This document shows, piece by piece, positions 1 through 5,535 of a stretch of 7,221 nt of DNA. The translations under genes were made by a program, and so were the position numbers. The DNA is taken from NCBI GenBank assembly GCA_029287275.1, contig JARFRL010000202.1:1-7221 (forward strand). The letters run 5' to 3'. Below the pieces are notes generated by a model, which made no database searches, was not told where the DNA came from, and saw nothing but the letters and a program-made list of their open reading frames with translations. The stretch's first letter is position 1, and each line of letters starts with the position of its first letter. The DNA comes from Pontiella desulfatans (GTDB lineage Bacteria > Verrucomicrobiota > Kiritimatiellia > Kiritimatiellales > Pontiellaceae).

Positions 1-923
1 CCGGCGCGGGAGAGCGCCATGGTCGATTCTTGAACCATGGCCTTGAGGTCGCCCCAGCCGCGTTGGGCGGTGGCGTGGAGCATGGAATATTCGCCGCTGA
101 CGTTGTAGGCCGCGATCGGCAGGTCGGTGTTCGCCCGCATTTCCGCGAGGATGTCCAAATAGAAGAGCGAGGGCTTGATCATGAGCATATCCGCGCCTTC
201 GGCTTCGTCGAACTCCGACTCGCGCAACGCGGTCCGCAGGTCGGCGTGGGAGGCCTGATACCCCTTGCGGTCGCCTTGGCCGGGTTTCGATTTCTCCGCG
301 TCGCGGAACGGGCCGTACATGGCCGAGGCGAACTTGGTGGAATAGCTCATGAGAATCGCGTTGGTCAGGCCGGCTTCGTCGAGCCCTTCGCGGATCGCGA
401 GGATTTGCCCGTCCATCATGGCGCTTGGCGCGACGATGTCCGCGCCCGCGGCGGCGTGCGACACGCAGATTTTCGCGAGGTTCGCGATGGCCGCGTCGTT
501 GTCGACGTCGCCCGAATCGGTGAGCGGGCCGCAATGCCCGTGGTCGGTGTAGGCGCAGACGCAGGCGTCGGCCGCGACGACGAGATCGGGGAACTCCTTT
601 TTGACCGCGGCGATAGCGCGCTGGACGGTTCCGTTCTCGTTGTAGGCTTCGGTTCCCGCGGAATCTTTTTTGGAATCCTCGGCGAGGCCGAAGAGCAGCA
701 CGCTCGCGACGCCGGAGTCGACGATCGGCTCGAGATCGATCAGCAGCTGGTCGACGCTGAGGCGATGCTGTCCCGGCATGGATTCGATTTCCTCGCGCTT
801 GCCTTCGCCATCGATCACGAAGGTCGGCCACATGAATTTCTCCGGGCCGGGCAGCGGCGCGTTCAGCATGTTGCGGATTCCCGCGCTCTGGCGCAGGCGT
901 CTAAGTCGTACTTCGGGAAACAT
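1..923 (-). CDS. hemB: Porphobilinogen synthase (delta-aminolevulinic acid dehydratase), 3' end cut by window edge
   Basis: The enzyme condenses two molecules of 5-aminolevulinate into porphobilinogen, an early cytoplasmic step of haem, sirohaem and cobalamin synthesis. The visible 307 residues match the family from the first residue (MFPEVRLRRLR). Both Schiff-base lysines are visible: K197 in STKFASAMYGPFR and K250 in MLMIKPS. The metal site has all three cysteines (C121, C123 and C131 in DACVCAYTDHGHCG), so this is the zinc-dependent type rather than the Asp/Mg type. The family runs about 320-340 residues, so only the last 20 or so are missing, beyond base 1. The ATG is supported by GGAG seven bases upstream (931-934). 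The gene lies downstream of a tRNA gene that has its own terminator, so it probably has its own promoter in the ~120-base gap; I see no convincing -35/-10 there. Long plus-strand frames across it are antisense shadows. Identity is very secure. Confidence 0.97.
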   Translation of the reverse strand, partial: MFPEVRLRRLRQSAGIRNMLNAPLPGPEKFMWPTFVIDGEGKREEIESMPGQHRLSVDQLLIDLEPIVDSGVASVLLFGLAEDSKKDSAGTEAYNENGTVQRAIAAVKKEFPDLVVAADACVCAYTDHGHCGPLTDSGDVDNDAAIANLAKICVSHAAAGADIVAPSAMMDGQILAIREGLDEAGLTNAILMSYSTKFASAMYGPFRDAEKSKPGQGDRKGYQASHADLRTALRESEFDEAEGADMLMIKPSLFYLDILAEMRANTDLPIAAYNVSGEYSMLHATAQRGWGDLKAMVQESTMALSRA

Positions 924-1044
924 TCGATTTCTCCATTTGAAACGGAAAACATACTTTTTCCGGCGCGAAGCGGAAAGAAAAACCGGATTGGACTAATCGG
1001 TTCGATTTGAACGGTTGAGCAGGGTTTCCATGGGCCTAAAACGA

Positions 1045-1076
1045 CCAAGACTTCGGCTGGCGAGCCGAAGTCTTGG
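1045..1076 (-). terminator. Intrinsic terminator after tRNA-Ala
   Basis: A perfect 14-bp stem (1045-1058 pairing with 1063-1076) with a four-base loop lies eight bases past the tRNA 3' end. On the minus strand it is followed by TCGTTTT, the U-tract side expected for rho-independent termination. The plus-strand side is not T-rich, which fixes the direction. It would also stop any transcript reading through from the ZIP transporter operon, and so insulates hemB. Confidence 0.85.
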
Positions 1077-1083
1077 CGAAGAA

Positions 1084-1159
<76 letters not shown>

Positions 1160-1177
1160 GTACTGACGCACGGCCAG

Positions 1178-1205
1178 AAGATAGCATGAATCGGGGAGGA
1201 TTCAA
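1178..1205 (-). promoter_or_regulatory. Probable sigma70-type promoter of tRNA-Ala
   Basis: On the minus strand a -35-like TTGAAT (1200-1205) and a -10-like TATCTT (1178-1183) are separated by 16 bases. An extended -10 TG precedes the -10 (TGCTATCTT). The -10 lies 18 bases before the first tRNA base, a plausible leader. It fits wholly between the ZIP stop codon and the tRNA. The call comes from reading motifs only. Confidence 0.55.
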
Positions 1206-1217
1206 TCAGGAAGATGC

Positions 1218-2111
1218 TCAGCGCATCAGCAACAGGCTGAGCGCCATCACGATCATGCCCGCGACCAAGCCGAAGAGCGAGTCGTGCCCTTTGCCGTAGG
1301 CGCGGCTGGTGGGCAGCAGCTCGTCGAGGCTGATGTAGACCATGATGCCCGCGACGCCCCCGAAGAGAACGCCCATGAATTGCGAGGGGATGGCGCCGTC
1401 GTCGCCCCCCACGAAGAAGCGAAGCAGCACATAGGCGATGAGCGCGCCGACGGGTTCCGCGAGGCCGCTGAGGAAGGAGTAGATGAAGGCTTTTTTTCGG
1501 TTGCCGGTCGCGTAGAAAATCGGCACGGAGACGCTGATGCCCTCGGGAATGTTGTGCAACGCGATGGCGATGGCGATCGGGATGCCGAGGCTGGGATCCT
1601 CCAGCGCCGCCAGAAACGTCGCGAGGCCTTCGGGAAAGTTGTGAATGGCGATCGCGAGCGCGGTGAACATGCCCATGCGCATCAGCTTCGCGTTGTGTTT
1701 CGCGGGGTGCTCCGGCGTCGCGATCTGTTTCATCTTCAGCGTTTCGGCGTCGGGCAGGGGCGCGGAAGGGTCGTGCAGGGGCGCGGTCTCGAACTCGGTG
1801 TGGATCTCGTGCGGGTTTTCGGCGTGCGGAATGAGCGCGTCGATGATGCCGATCAGCGCCATGCCGCCGAAAAACGAGGCGGCGTTGATCCAGTGGCCGA
1901 GGGGGTCGCCGTAGGATTCGACGAGCGAGTCGACGCCTTTGATGAAGATCTCGACGAAGGAGACGTAGAGCATGACGCCGGCGGAGAAGCCGGTCGCGAC
2001 GGAGAGGAAACGGAAGTTGGTGCGTTTCGCCAAGAAGGCGAGCGCGCTGCCGATGCCGGTGGCCATGCCGGCGAAGAGGGTGAGTCCAAGGGCGAACCAG
2101 AAGTTATCCAT
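1218..2111 (-). CDS. zupT: ZIP-family divalent metal transporter (ZupT-like)
   Basis: The protein has 297 residues and about eight hydrophobic segments, roughly at 3-27, 36-56, 75-95, 147-170, 176-197, 208-232, 244-263 and 277-296. The two family signatures for the metal path are present: HNFPEG at 157-162 in TM4 and HNIPEG at 186-191 in TM5. A cytoplasmic loop (about 95-146) carries seven scattered histidines, typical of the variable His-rich loop before TM4. ZIP proteins import Zn(II), and often Fe(II), Mn(II) or Co(II), across the inner membrane. It is somewhat longer than E. coli ZupT (257 residues), mostly because of that loop. The ATG overlaps the upstream cupin gene by eight bases, with a GGGAG ten bases ahead, which suggests translational coupling in a phosphatase-cupin-ZIP operon. 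The metal specificity cannot be read from the sequence. Confidence 0.94.
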   Translation of the reverse strand: MDNFWFALGLTLFAGMATGIGSALAFLAKRTNFRFLSVATGFSAGVMLYVSFVEIFIKGVDSLVESYGDPLGHWINAASFFGGMALIGIIDALIPHAENPHEIHTEFETAPLHDPSAPLPDAETLKMKQIATPEHPAKHNAKLMRMGMFTALAIAIHNFPEGLATFLAALEDPSLGIPIAIAIALHNIPEGISVSVPIFYATGNRKKAFIYSFLSGLAEPVGALIAYVLLRFFVGGDDGAIPSQFMGVLFGGVAGIMVYISLDELLPTSRAYGKGHDSLFGLVAGMIVMALSLLLMR

Positions 2112-2571
2112 GACGCGTCGTCTCCCGGAGTGTTTGAACGAACGCGGCCGCTTCGGGCGCGCCTTCTTCCGGCGCCCACGGCGCGAACTCGGCCGCGGTC
2201 GCGGGATCGTACGGCCCCTGCTTCACCTCGAAGAAGACGCCGTGGTCTTCCAGCGGGAGCCAGCCGTGCCAGCGGTTGGCCTCGATTTCGAACCCCGCGG
2301 TCGCGGTGTTGGGTCCGACCCGATGGCGCTCCTCGACGTTCCCTTGGTCGTCGAACACGAGCACCTCGAACGCGCCGCGGAAGACGATCGCGAGCTCCCA
2401 GTTGGTTGGGTGGCGGTGCGGGCGGAAATAGGAGTCCTTCGTCGCGGCGACGCAGTAGCGTTGCACGGTGGCGGCCGCGGTTTCGTGGAAGTTGTGATTG
2501 GTCCGCAGGCGGTCGCTCGACGCGGCGCGCTCCATCATTTCGGTCACGAGGGTGTCGTTGATCAGTTTCAT
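2104..2571 (-). CDS. WbuC-family cupin-fold metalloprotein
   Basis: The 155-residue protein matches what I know of the WbuC family: a basic N-terminal part with the conserved NHNFHE-type segment (25-30), a cupin barrel, and a C-terminal signature close to PYDPATAAEFAPWAP (120-134). The cupin metal ligands are visible as H52-x-H54 and E59 in motif 1 (PHRHPTNWE) and H102 in motif 2. WbuC was named from an O-antigen locus and its reaction is not established. No O-antigen genes are visible here. Its ATG overlaps the stop of the phosphatase gene in a four-base ATGA, and its own stop lies inside the start of the ZIP gene, so the three are almost certainly one transcript. Beside a ZIP importer, a metal-binding or metal-sensing role is attractive but is inference. 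Confidence 0.88.
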   Translation of the reverse strand: MKLINDTLVTEMMERAASSDRLRTNHNFHETAAATVQRYCVAATKDSYFRPHRHPTNWELAIVFRGAFEVLVFDDQGNVEERHRVGPNTATAGFEIEANRWHGWLPLEDHGVFFEVKQGPYDPATAAEFAPWAPEEGAPEAAAFVQTLRETTRHG

Positions 2572-3107
2572 GTGTTGGTCTCGATGGCGGGGTTAAGGCG
2601 TTCGGCGAGCGGTTGGAAGCGACCGGCCAGGCGTATCTGCTCGTCGGTCATTTTGGTCTGCATGTGTTTCTTCACGAACGCGACCGATTCGGCCGCGTCG
2701 AACTTCATGATGTCGCGGGCGATGCAACAGGCCATGACGCCGGTGCGTCCAACGCCCGCGTTGCAGTGGACCGCGATGTTGGCGCCGGCGCGGAGATACC
2801 CCGCGACCTTGTCGACGACCTTGGAAAACTCGTGCAGCTCGGGGCTGGTGTAGTCCGCGATCGGGAAGCGGATCGGCTCGATGCCGTTGTCTTTGTAGAT
2901 CTTGATGACGTCTTTCTTCGCTTTCTTGGCGAGCTCCACGTCGGTGACGAGCATCACGACGAAGCTGATCCTTTTCTGTTTGTAAATCTTAAGCAGGGCG
3001 TTGCCGGGATCGTAGGGGCCGAACGGCATGGGGCTGCAAAAGAGCTTGCCCTTCACGTCCAGCGGGATCCTCACGCAGGTGTCTTCTCGTTTTCCGAATG
3101 GGAACAT
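2568..3107 (-). CDS. Dual-specificity/tyrosine protein phosphatase family protein
   Basis: The 179-residue cytoplasmic protein carries the cysteine-phosphatase P-loop HCNAGVGRTG, with nucleophile C115 and phosphate-binding R121 (the HCX5R motif). A candidate general acid, D85, lies in FPIADYTSPE about 30 residues earlier, the usual spacing. No other domain, signal peptide or membrane segment is seen. The length is normal for a single-domain bacterial enzyme of this type. The substrate could be phospho-Tyr/Ser/Thr, a phospholipid or RNA; the sequence does not decide. The start is supported by GGAG six bases upstream (3114-3117). It is the first gene of the phosphatase-cupin-ZIP operon and is divergent from a Crp/Fnr-type regulator across 93 bases, which may therefore control it. 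Confidence 0.9.
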   Translation of the reverse strand: MFPFGKREDTCVRIPLDVKGKLFCSPMPFGPYDPGNALLKIYKQKRISFVVMLVTDVELAKKAKKDVIKIYKDNGIEPIRFPIADYTSPELHEFSKVVDKVAGYLRAGANIAVHCNAGVGRTGVMACCIARDIMKFDAAESVAFVKKHMQTKMTDEQIRLAGRFQPLAERLNPAIETNT

Positions 3108-3200
3108 TTCAATCTCCGATAATCAACGCACCCTACAGTCAGTCCGCTTGAATTTGAATTAGAAATTGCATGCGGTTGCCGCGGGCGGCAGAGTGCGCGC
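3108..3200. promoter_or_regulatory. Divergent intergenic region, phosphatase operon / Crp-Fnr regulator
   Basis: These 93 bases must hold the promoters of both divergent units. Its centre (3148-3168) is strikingly AT-rich for this genome and contains an inverted repeat, AATTT (3151-3155) and AAATT (3163-3167). It also contains a single FNR-type half site, ATCAA (3122-3126), close to the phosphatase start. I see no complete FNR palindrome and no confident -35/-10 pair. Autoregulation by the adjacent regulator is a reasonable inference from the layout only. Confidence 0.45.
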
Positions 3201-3851
3201 ATGAATCTTGAAACCTTGATCCACAACACCGCGTTCTTCAAGGGCCTCCACGAGGAACACCGCCGCGAGCTGGCTGAAATTTGCACCCTGAAAAACGTGA
3301 AAAAGCGCGACTACCTTTTTCACGAGGGCGAACAGGGCGCCGAAATGTATCTGCTCGTGGACGGCAACATCCAGTTGCATAAAAACACCGAGGACGGCCG
3401 CGAGGTCGTGATCCGGGTGATCAAACCCGGCGACGTGTTCGCGGAGGTGGTGCTGTTCGAACGCGAGCGCTATCCCGTCTCCGCCCGCGCCGTCACGCCC
3501 GCGGACGTGCTCGTGTTTCCGAAGGCGGGCATCCACCGCCTCTTGGCCGAGGAGGGTTTCCGGAACGATTTCATCGCCCTGCTGATGGCCAAACAGCGCT
3601 ATCTCACGGAGCGCATTCAGGAGCTCACGACGAAAGACGTGGAGCACCGCTTCTTCACGTTTCTGCGCGCGCAGTACGGCGAGAAGGAGCTCATCCACAC
3701 GCCGCTTTCCAAGAAGGATATCGCGGCGGCCATCGGCACCACGCCCGAAAGTTTGTCGCGGCTCATCCTGCGCCTGAGCGAGGACGAGATCATCGATTGG
3801 AAAGGCAAGGAGATCAGAATCCTCTCCAACCCGTGGAAGTGGCTGGATTAG
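3201..3851 (+). CDS. Crp/Fnr-family transcriptional regulator
   Basis: The 216-residue protein has the family layout. An N-terminal cyclic-nucleotide-binding-like beta-barrel (about 10-115) includes the HEGEQGAEMYLLVDG region and the GDVFAEVVLFERERYPVSARA loop. A long dimerisation helix (about 118-145) and a C-terminal winged helix-turn-helix (about 165-210) follow. The effector pocket lacks the arginine-serine pair (R82-S83) that CRP uses for cAMP, so cAMP is doubtful as effector. Only one cysteine (C28) is present, so there is no FNR-type N-terminal [4Fe-4S] set. The recognition helix TPESLSRLIL carries E183, S186 and R187, the E-x2-S-R pattern by which FNR-type members read TTGAT half sites. 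This fits a DNR/NNR-like or other non-FeS sensor; the true signal is unknown. The Shine-Dalgarno is weak (GGCAGAG), but the start fits the family's N-terminus. Confidence 0.92.
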   Translation: MNLETLIHNTAFFKGLHEEHRRELAEICTLKNVKKRDYLFHEGEQGAEMYLLVDGNIQLHKNTEDGREVVIRVIKPGDVFAEVVLFERERYPVSARAVTPADVLVFPKAGIHRLLAEEGFRNDFIALLMAKQRYLTERIQELTTKDVEHRFFTFLRAQYGEKELIHTPLSKKDIAAAIGTTPESLSRLILRLSEDEIIDWKGKEIRILSNPWKWLD

Positions 3852-3902
3852 CCGACGGCTTCAAGCTTGGACGGGAGGCTGTCGGCCGCGCGCCACCTGC
3901 TG

Positions 3903-4232
3903 TTAGCTTTCCGACCGGATCATCGTCAGCAGCATCTTGAACGGCTGGTCCGCGGCCTGCACGTCGTGCGGGATGTTCGCGGGCATGATGATCATTTCGC
4001 CCGCCTTCGCCGTTTTCAGCTCGCCGGCGATGATGAACGCGCCTTCGCCCTCCACCACCTGAACCACCGCGTCGAACGGCGAGGTGTGCTCGCTCAAACC
4101 CTGCCCTTTATCGAAAGAGAACAGGGTGATGTTTCCCGTCTCTTTTTGAAGTAGAATTTTGCTGATCACCGCGCCGTCGGCGTAGGTGATTTGATTTTTA
4201 AGGTCTAAAACTTCGCCTTTGTAGTCGCTCAT
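3903..4232 (-). CDS. Small single-domain cupin protein
   Basis: The 109-residue protein is one cupin_2 barrel. Motif 1 is degenerate: H49 is kept in GLSEHTSPFDAVVQVVEGEG, but the usual second histidine is missing and D54 or E61 may fill in. Motif 2 keeps H89 in MPANIPHDV. Such small cupins with a reduced ligand set are common in anaerobes, near ferredoxins, Crp/Fnr regulators or hybrid-cluster genes; their chemistry is mostly unknown. The start is well supported by AAAGGAG six bases upstream. It runs in the same direction as, and 90 bases after, the ferredoxin-domain gene, with a long palindrome between them that could uncouple or attenuate expression. It converges on the regulator gene with 51 bases between them. 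Confidence 0.88.
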   Translation of the reverse strand: MSDYKGEVLDLKNQITYADGAVISKILLQKETGNITLFSFDKGQGLSEHTSPFDAVVQVVEGEGAFIIAGELKTAKAGEMIIMPANIPHDVQAADQPFKMLLTMIRSES

Positions 4233-4256
4233 GGGGGACTCCTTTGTCGTCGGTCT

Positions 4257-4314
4257 AAGGTCGTAAGGTCCAATGTCAAAGGTCCCTGACTTTCGACCTT
4301 GGACTTTTCGCCTT
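4257..4314. repeat. Long imperfect palindrome built of AAGGTC/GGTCCAA words
   Basis: A left arm (4257-4284) pairs imperfectly with a right arm (4288-4314) around a three-base loop. Both arms are made of repeated words: AAGGTC, GGTCCAA and CAAAGGTC on one side, GACTTTCGACCTTGGAC on the other. Similar low-complexity 'GTCCAAAGTCC' repeats are, from memory, frequent between genes in several deep-branching bacteria. It sits between the stop of the ferredoxin gene and the start of the small cupin gene. It could act as an RNA hairpin (attenuator or transcript stabiliser), but no U-tract follows, so I do not call it an intrinsic terminator. Confidence 0.7.
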
Positions 4315-4322
4315 TCGACTAT

Positions 4323-5129
4323 TTACAGTTGCTTCGTTCCGCGGAGCTCGCCGTCGAGTCCGATCGTCACTTCCTCGACCACCAGGTCCGAACGGCCGCT
4401 CATGGCGTGGGCCTGTTGGGTAATCATCGAAAGCCCGCCGCAGCAGGGAACCTCCATGCGCACGACGATGACCTTCGGAATGTTGTTCTGGGCCATGATC
4501 GACGAGAGCTTCTCGACGTAGCCTTCGGTCTTGTCGAGCTTGGGGCACGCGACGACGAGCGAGCGGCCGCGGACGTAGCGCCAATGCACGTCGGGCGAGG
4601 CGACCGGCGAGCAGGTGCTCAGCACGACCAGTTCCTTGCCTTCGAAGAAGGGCGCGGTCGGCGGCACGAGGTGAAGCTGGATCGGCCACTGATCGAGGTC
4701 GGATTTGATTACTTGTTCGGAAACCTCGGAGGTCGAGACCTTCGCCTTTGGACGTTCCGACTTTTGACCCGTTCGAATCTGCATGCCGGGGCAGCCGCCT
4801 CCCGCGGGTTTCGGCGCGGCCGCGGCTTTCTCCTTTGCTTCGTGCTGAACGGCCGCGTCGAGCATGCGCTGAACGGCTTCCTCGCCTTGCGTGGAGCGGA
4901 CGTGCTCGATGGTGGCTTCCTCGTCAAAGGCGGCGGCTTCGCGCTCCACGATCTGGAGGGCTCCGGTAGGGCAGGTTCCGACGCAGTCGCCGAACCCGTC
5001 GCAGAAATCCTCTTTCACCATTTTGGCTTTTCCGTCCACCAGCTGTAGCGCGCCTTCCGCGCAGCCCACGATGCAGTCGCCGCATCCGTTGCAGAGGGCT
5101 TCGTCGATCTCGATGATTTTACGTTTCAT
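4323..5129 (-). CDS. 4Fe-4S ferredoxin-domain protein with C-terminal cysteine-containing domain
   Basis: The 268-residue protein starts with a 2[4Fe-4S]-like ferredoxin domain. The first cluster motif is complete (C13, C16, C19, C23 in LCNGCGDCIVGC). The second has C43, C49 and C53, but F46 replaces the third-position cysteine, as I recall for this family. An Ala/Glu-rich helix and a GGGCPG segment (C113) follow, then a variable linker (about 117-146). The C-terminal domain starts at WPIQLHLVPPTAPFF (148-162), is conserved in the family, and has further cysteines C173, C195 and C229-C230 (VPCCGG). The family is typical of anaerobes and its partner is unknown; electron transfer or cluster-based sensing is likely. 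I chose the ATG at 5129 because AAGGAG lies six bases upstream and the protein then starts MKRKIIEID as in relatives. A longer in-frame start at 5201 would add 24 non-conserved residues. Confidence 0.9.
   Translation of the reverse strand: MKRKIIEIDEALCNGCGDCIVGCAEGALQLVDGKAKMVKEDFCDGFGDCVGTCPTGALQIVEREAAAFDEEATIEHVRSTQGEEAVQRMLDAAVQHEAKEKAAAAPKPAGGGCPGMQIRTGQKSERPKAKVSTSEVSEQVIKSDLDQWPIQLHLVPPTAPFFEGKELVVLSTCSPVASPDVHWRYVRGRSLVVACPKLDKTEGYVEKLSSIMAQNNIPKVIVVRMEVPCCGGLSMITQQAHAMSGRSDLVVEEVTIGLDGELRGTKQL
4731..4770. repeat. Repeat-like segment inside the ferredoxin gene's linker
   Basis: This stretch contains the words TTCGCCTTTGGAC and GACTTTTGACC. They closely match TTCGCCTTTCGAC and GACTTTCGACC in the right arm of the intergenic palindrome at 4257-4314. 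It encodes the charged linker around residues 120-133 (QKSERPKAKV). The reading frame stays open. It looks like a member of the same repeat family captured in a tolerant linker. Chance similarity of low-complexity sequence is the alternative. Confidence 0.45.
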
Positions 5130-5187
5130 GAATGGCTCCTTGTTTAAATTGTTGAGCGTAGCTTGCCCCAAAAACCGAACGCGTTCC

Positions 5188-5201
5188 TTGATGGGAGTCA
5201 A
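5188..5201. promoter_or_regulatory. FNR-like box upstream of the ferredoxin gene
   Basis: TTGAT-GGGA-GTCAA matches the FNR/DNR consensus TTGAT-N4-ATCAA at nine of ten fixed positions. It lies in a symmetric CTTGA/TCAAG context. Its centre is about 65 bases before the ferredoxin ATG, in promoter range. TTGACT (5196-5201, minus strand) overlaps it and could be a -35 element, though I see no good -10. The Crp/Fnr-type regulator in this window has the E-x2-S-R recognition pattern suited to this site. Confidence 0.5.
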
Positions 5202-5270
5202 GAAACGATTTTTTTCTGAAACCGGCGCGGGATGGAAGGATCAATAGCGTTCAAGTGTGCGGCGCGCTTA

Positions 5271-5362
5271 ACGGGCGCCCCGCGTTCGCGGGGAAGCCCG
5301 TTCCACACCGGGCTCGAGATGGGCCGCGGGGTGTGGAGCGAGCTTCCCGAAGGGCGCTCGCT
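5271..5362. repeat. REP-like inverted pair 1 (head-to-head hairpins)
   Basis: Two hairpins face each other. On the minus strand (5309 down to 5271) a GGTGTGGA head is followed by stem ACGGGC, bulge TT, inner stem CCCCGCG/CGCGGGG, a single C and closing arm GCCCGT. On the plus strand (5331-5362) a GTGTGGA head is followed by GCGAGC, TT, CCC/GGG, C and GCTCGC. Both have the same plan: conserved head, outer stem, two-base TT bulge opposite one base, inner stem, short loop. Head-to-head pairing with about 20 bases between is the organisation of REPINs. The pair lies in the non-coding gap between the ferredoxin and nth genes. Confidence 0.75.
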
Positions 5363-5401
5363 GATTCCGGCGAACGGGGTCATTCCGACAGATCTCGCGA
5401 G

Positions 5402-5521
5402 ACGGGCTCGCCGTTGGCGAAGCCCGTGCCACATCTTTTGCGGGTCAATCCACGGGGAGAGAAGAGCTCGCGTGGAAAGGGTCATCCGCATGTGGGGCGA
5501 GCTTCCCGAAGGGCGCTCGCT
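5402..5521. repeat. REP-like inverted pair 2 (head-to-head hairpins)
   Basis: A second pair repeats the plan of the first. On the minus strand (5434 down to 5402) an ATGTGGC head leads into ACGGGC, TT, CGCC/GGCG around AAC, A and GCCCGT. On the plus strand (5490-5521) an ATGTGGG head leads into GCGAGC, TT, CCC/GGG, C and GCTCGC. The plus-strand members of pairs 1 and 2 (5332-5362 and 5491-5521) agree at 30 of 31 bases. The pair ends 15 bases short of the nth stop codon, so it lies in the nth 3' untranslated region. The 55 bases between the heads hold nothing I recognise. Confidence 0.75.
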
Positions 5522-5535
5522 ATTCGGTCGCGCCG

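Noticed and set aside
30..1010. Long plus-strand open frame across hemB
   Set aside because: It is antisense to hemB, its sequence is Arg/Gly/Asp-rich without family features, and the minus-strand frame matches porphobilinogen synthase including all active-site residues.
924..1020. hemB promoter or riboswitch in the leader
   Set aside because: A weak TATGTT lies upstream but with no acceptable -35, and the only fold seen is a six-base stem; not enough to call.
1284..2561. 425-residue plus-strand open frame across the ZIP and cupin genes
   Set aside because: Low-complexity Glu/Gly/Arg-rich product typical of antisense frames in GC-rich DNA; both minus-strand genes have clear motifs.
3122..3126. 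FNR site in the divergent intergenic region
   Set aside because: Only one half site (ATCAA) is present; the partner position reads TCTCC.
3159..3698. 179-residue minus-strand open frame across the Crp/Fnr gene
   Set aside because: Antisense shadow; the plus-strand frame has both domains of a Crp/Fnr regulator.
3850..3886. GCCGAC...GTCGGC inverted repeat after the Crp/Fnr gene as a terminator
   Set aside because: Only six base pairs around a 24-base loop and no T-tract on either strand.
5130..5201. N-terminal extension of the ferredoxin-domain protein from an upstream ATG
   Set aside because: The internal ATG at 5129 has a strong AAGGAG at good distance and gives the family's normal N-terminus; the extra 24 residues overlap the FNR-like box and look non-coding.
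5332..5521. Possible CRISPR array from the two 31-base near-identical units
   Set aside because: Only two direct copies 159 bases apart, with related inverted hairpins between them rather than a regular spacer; no cas genes are visible.
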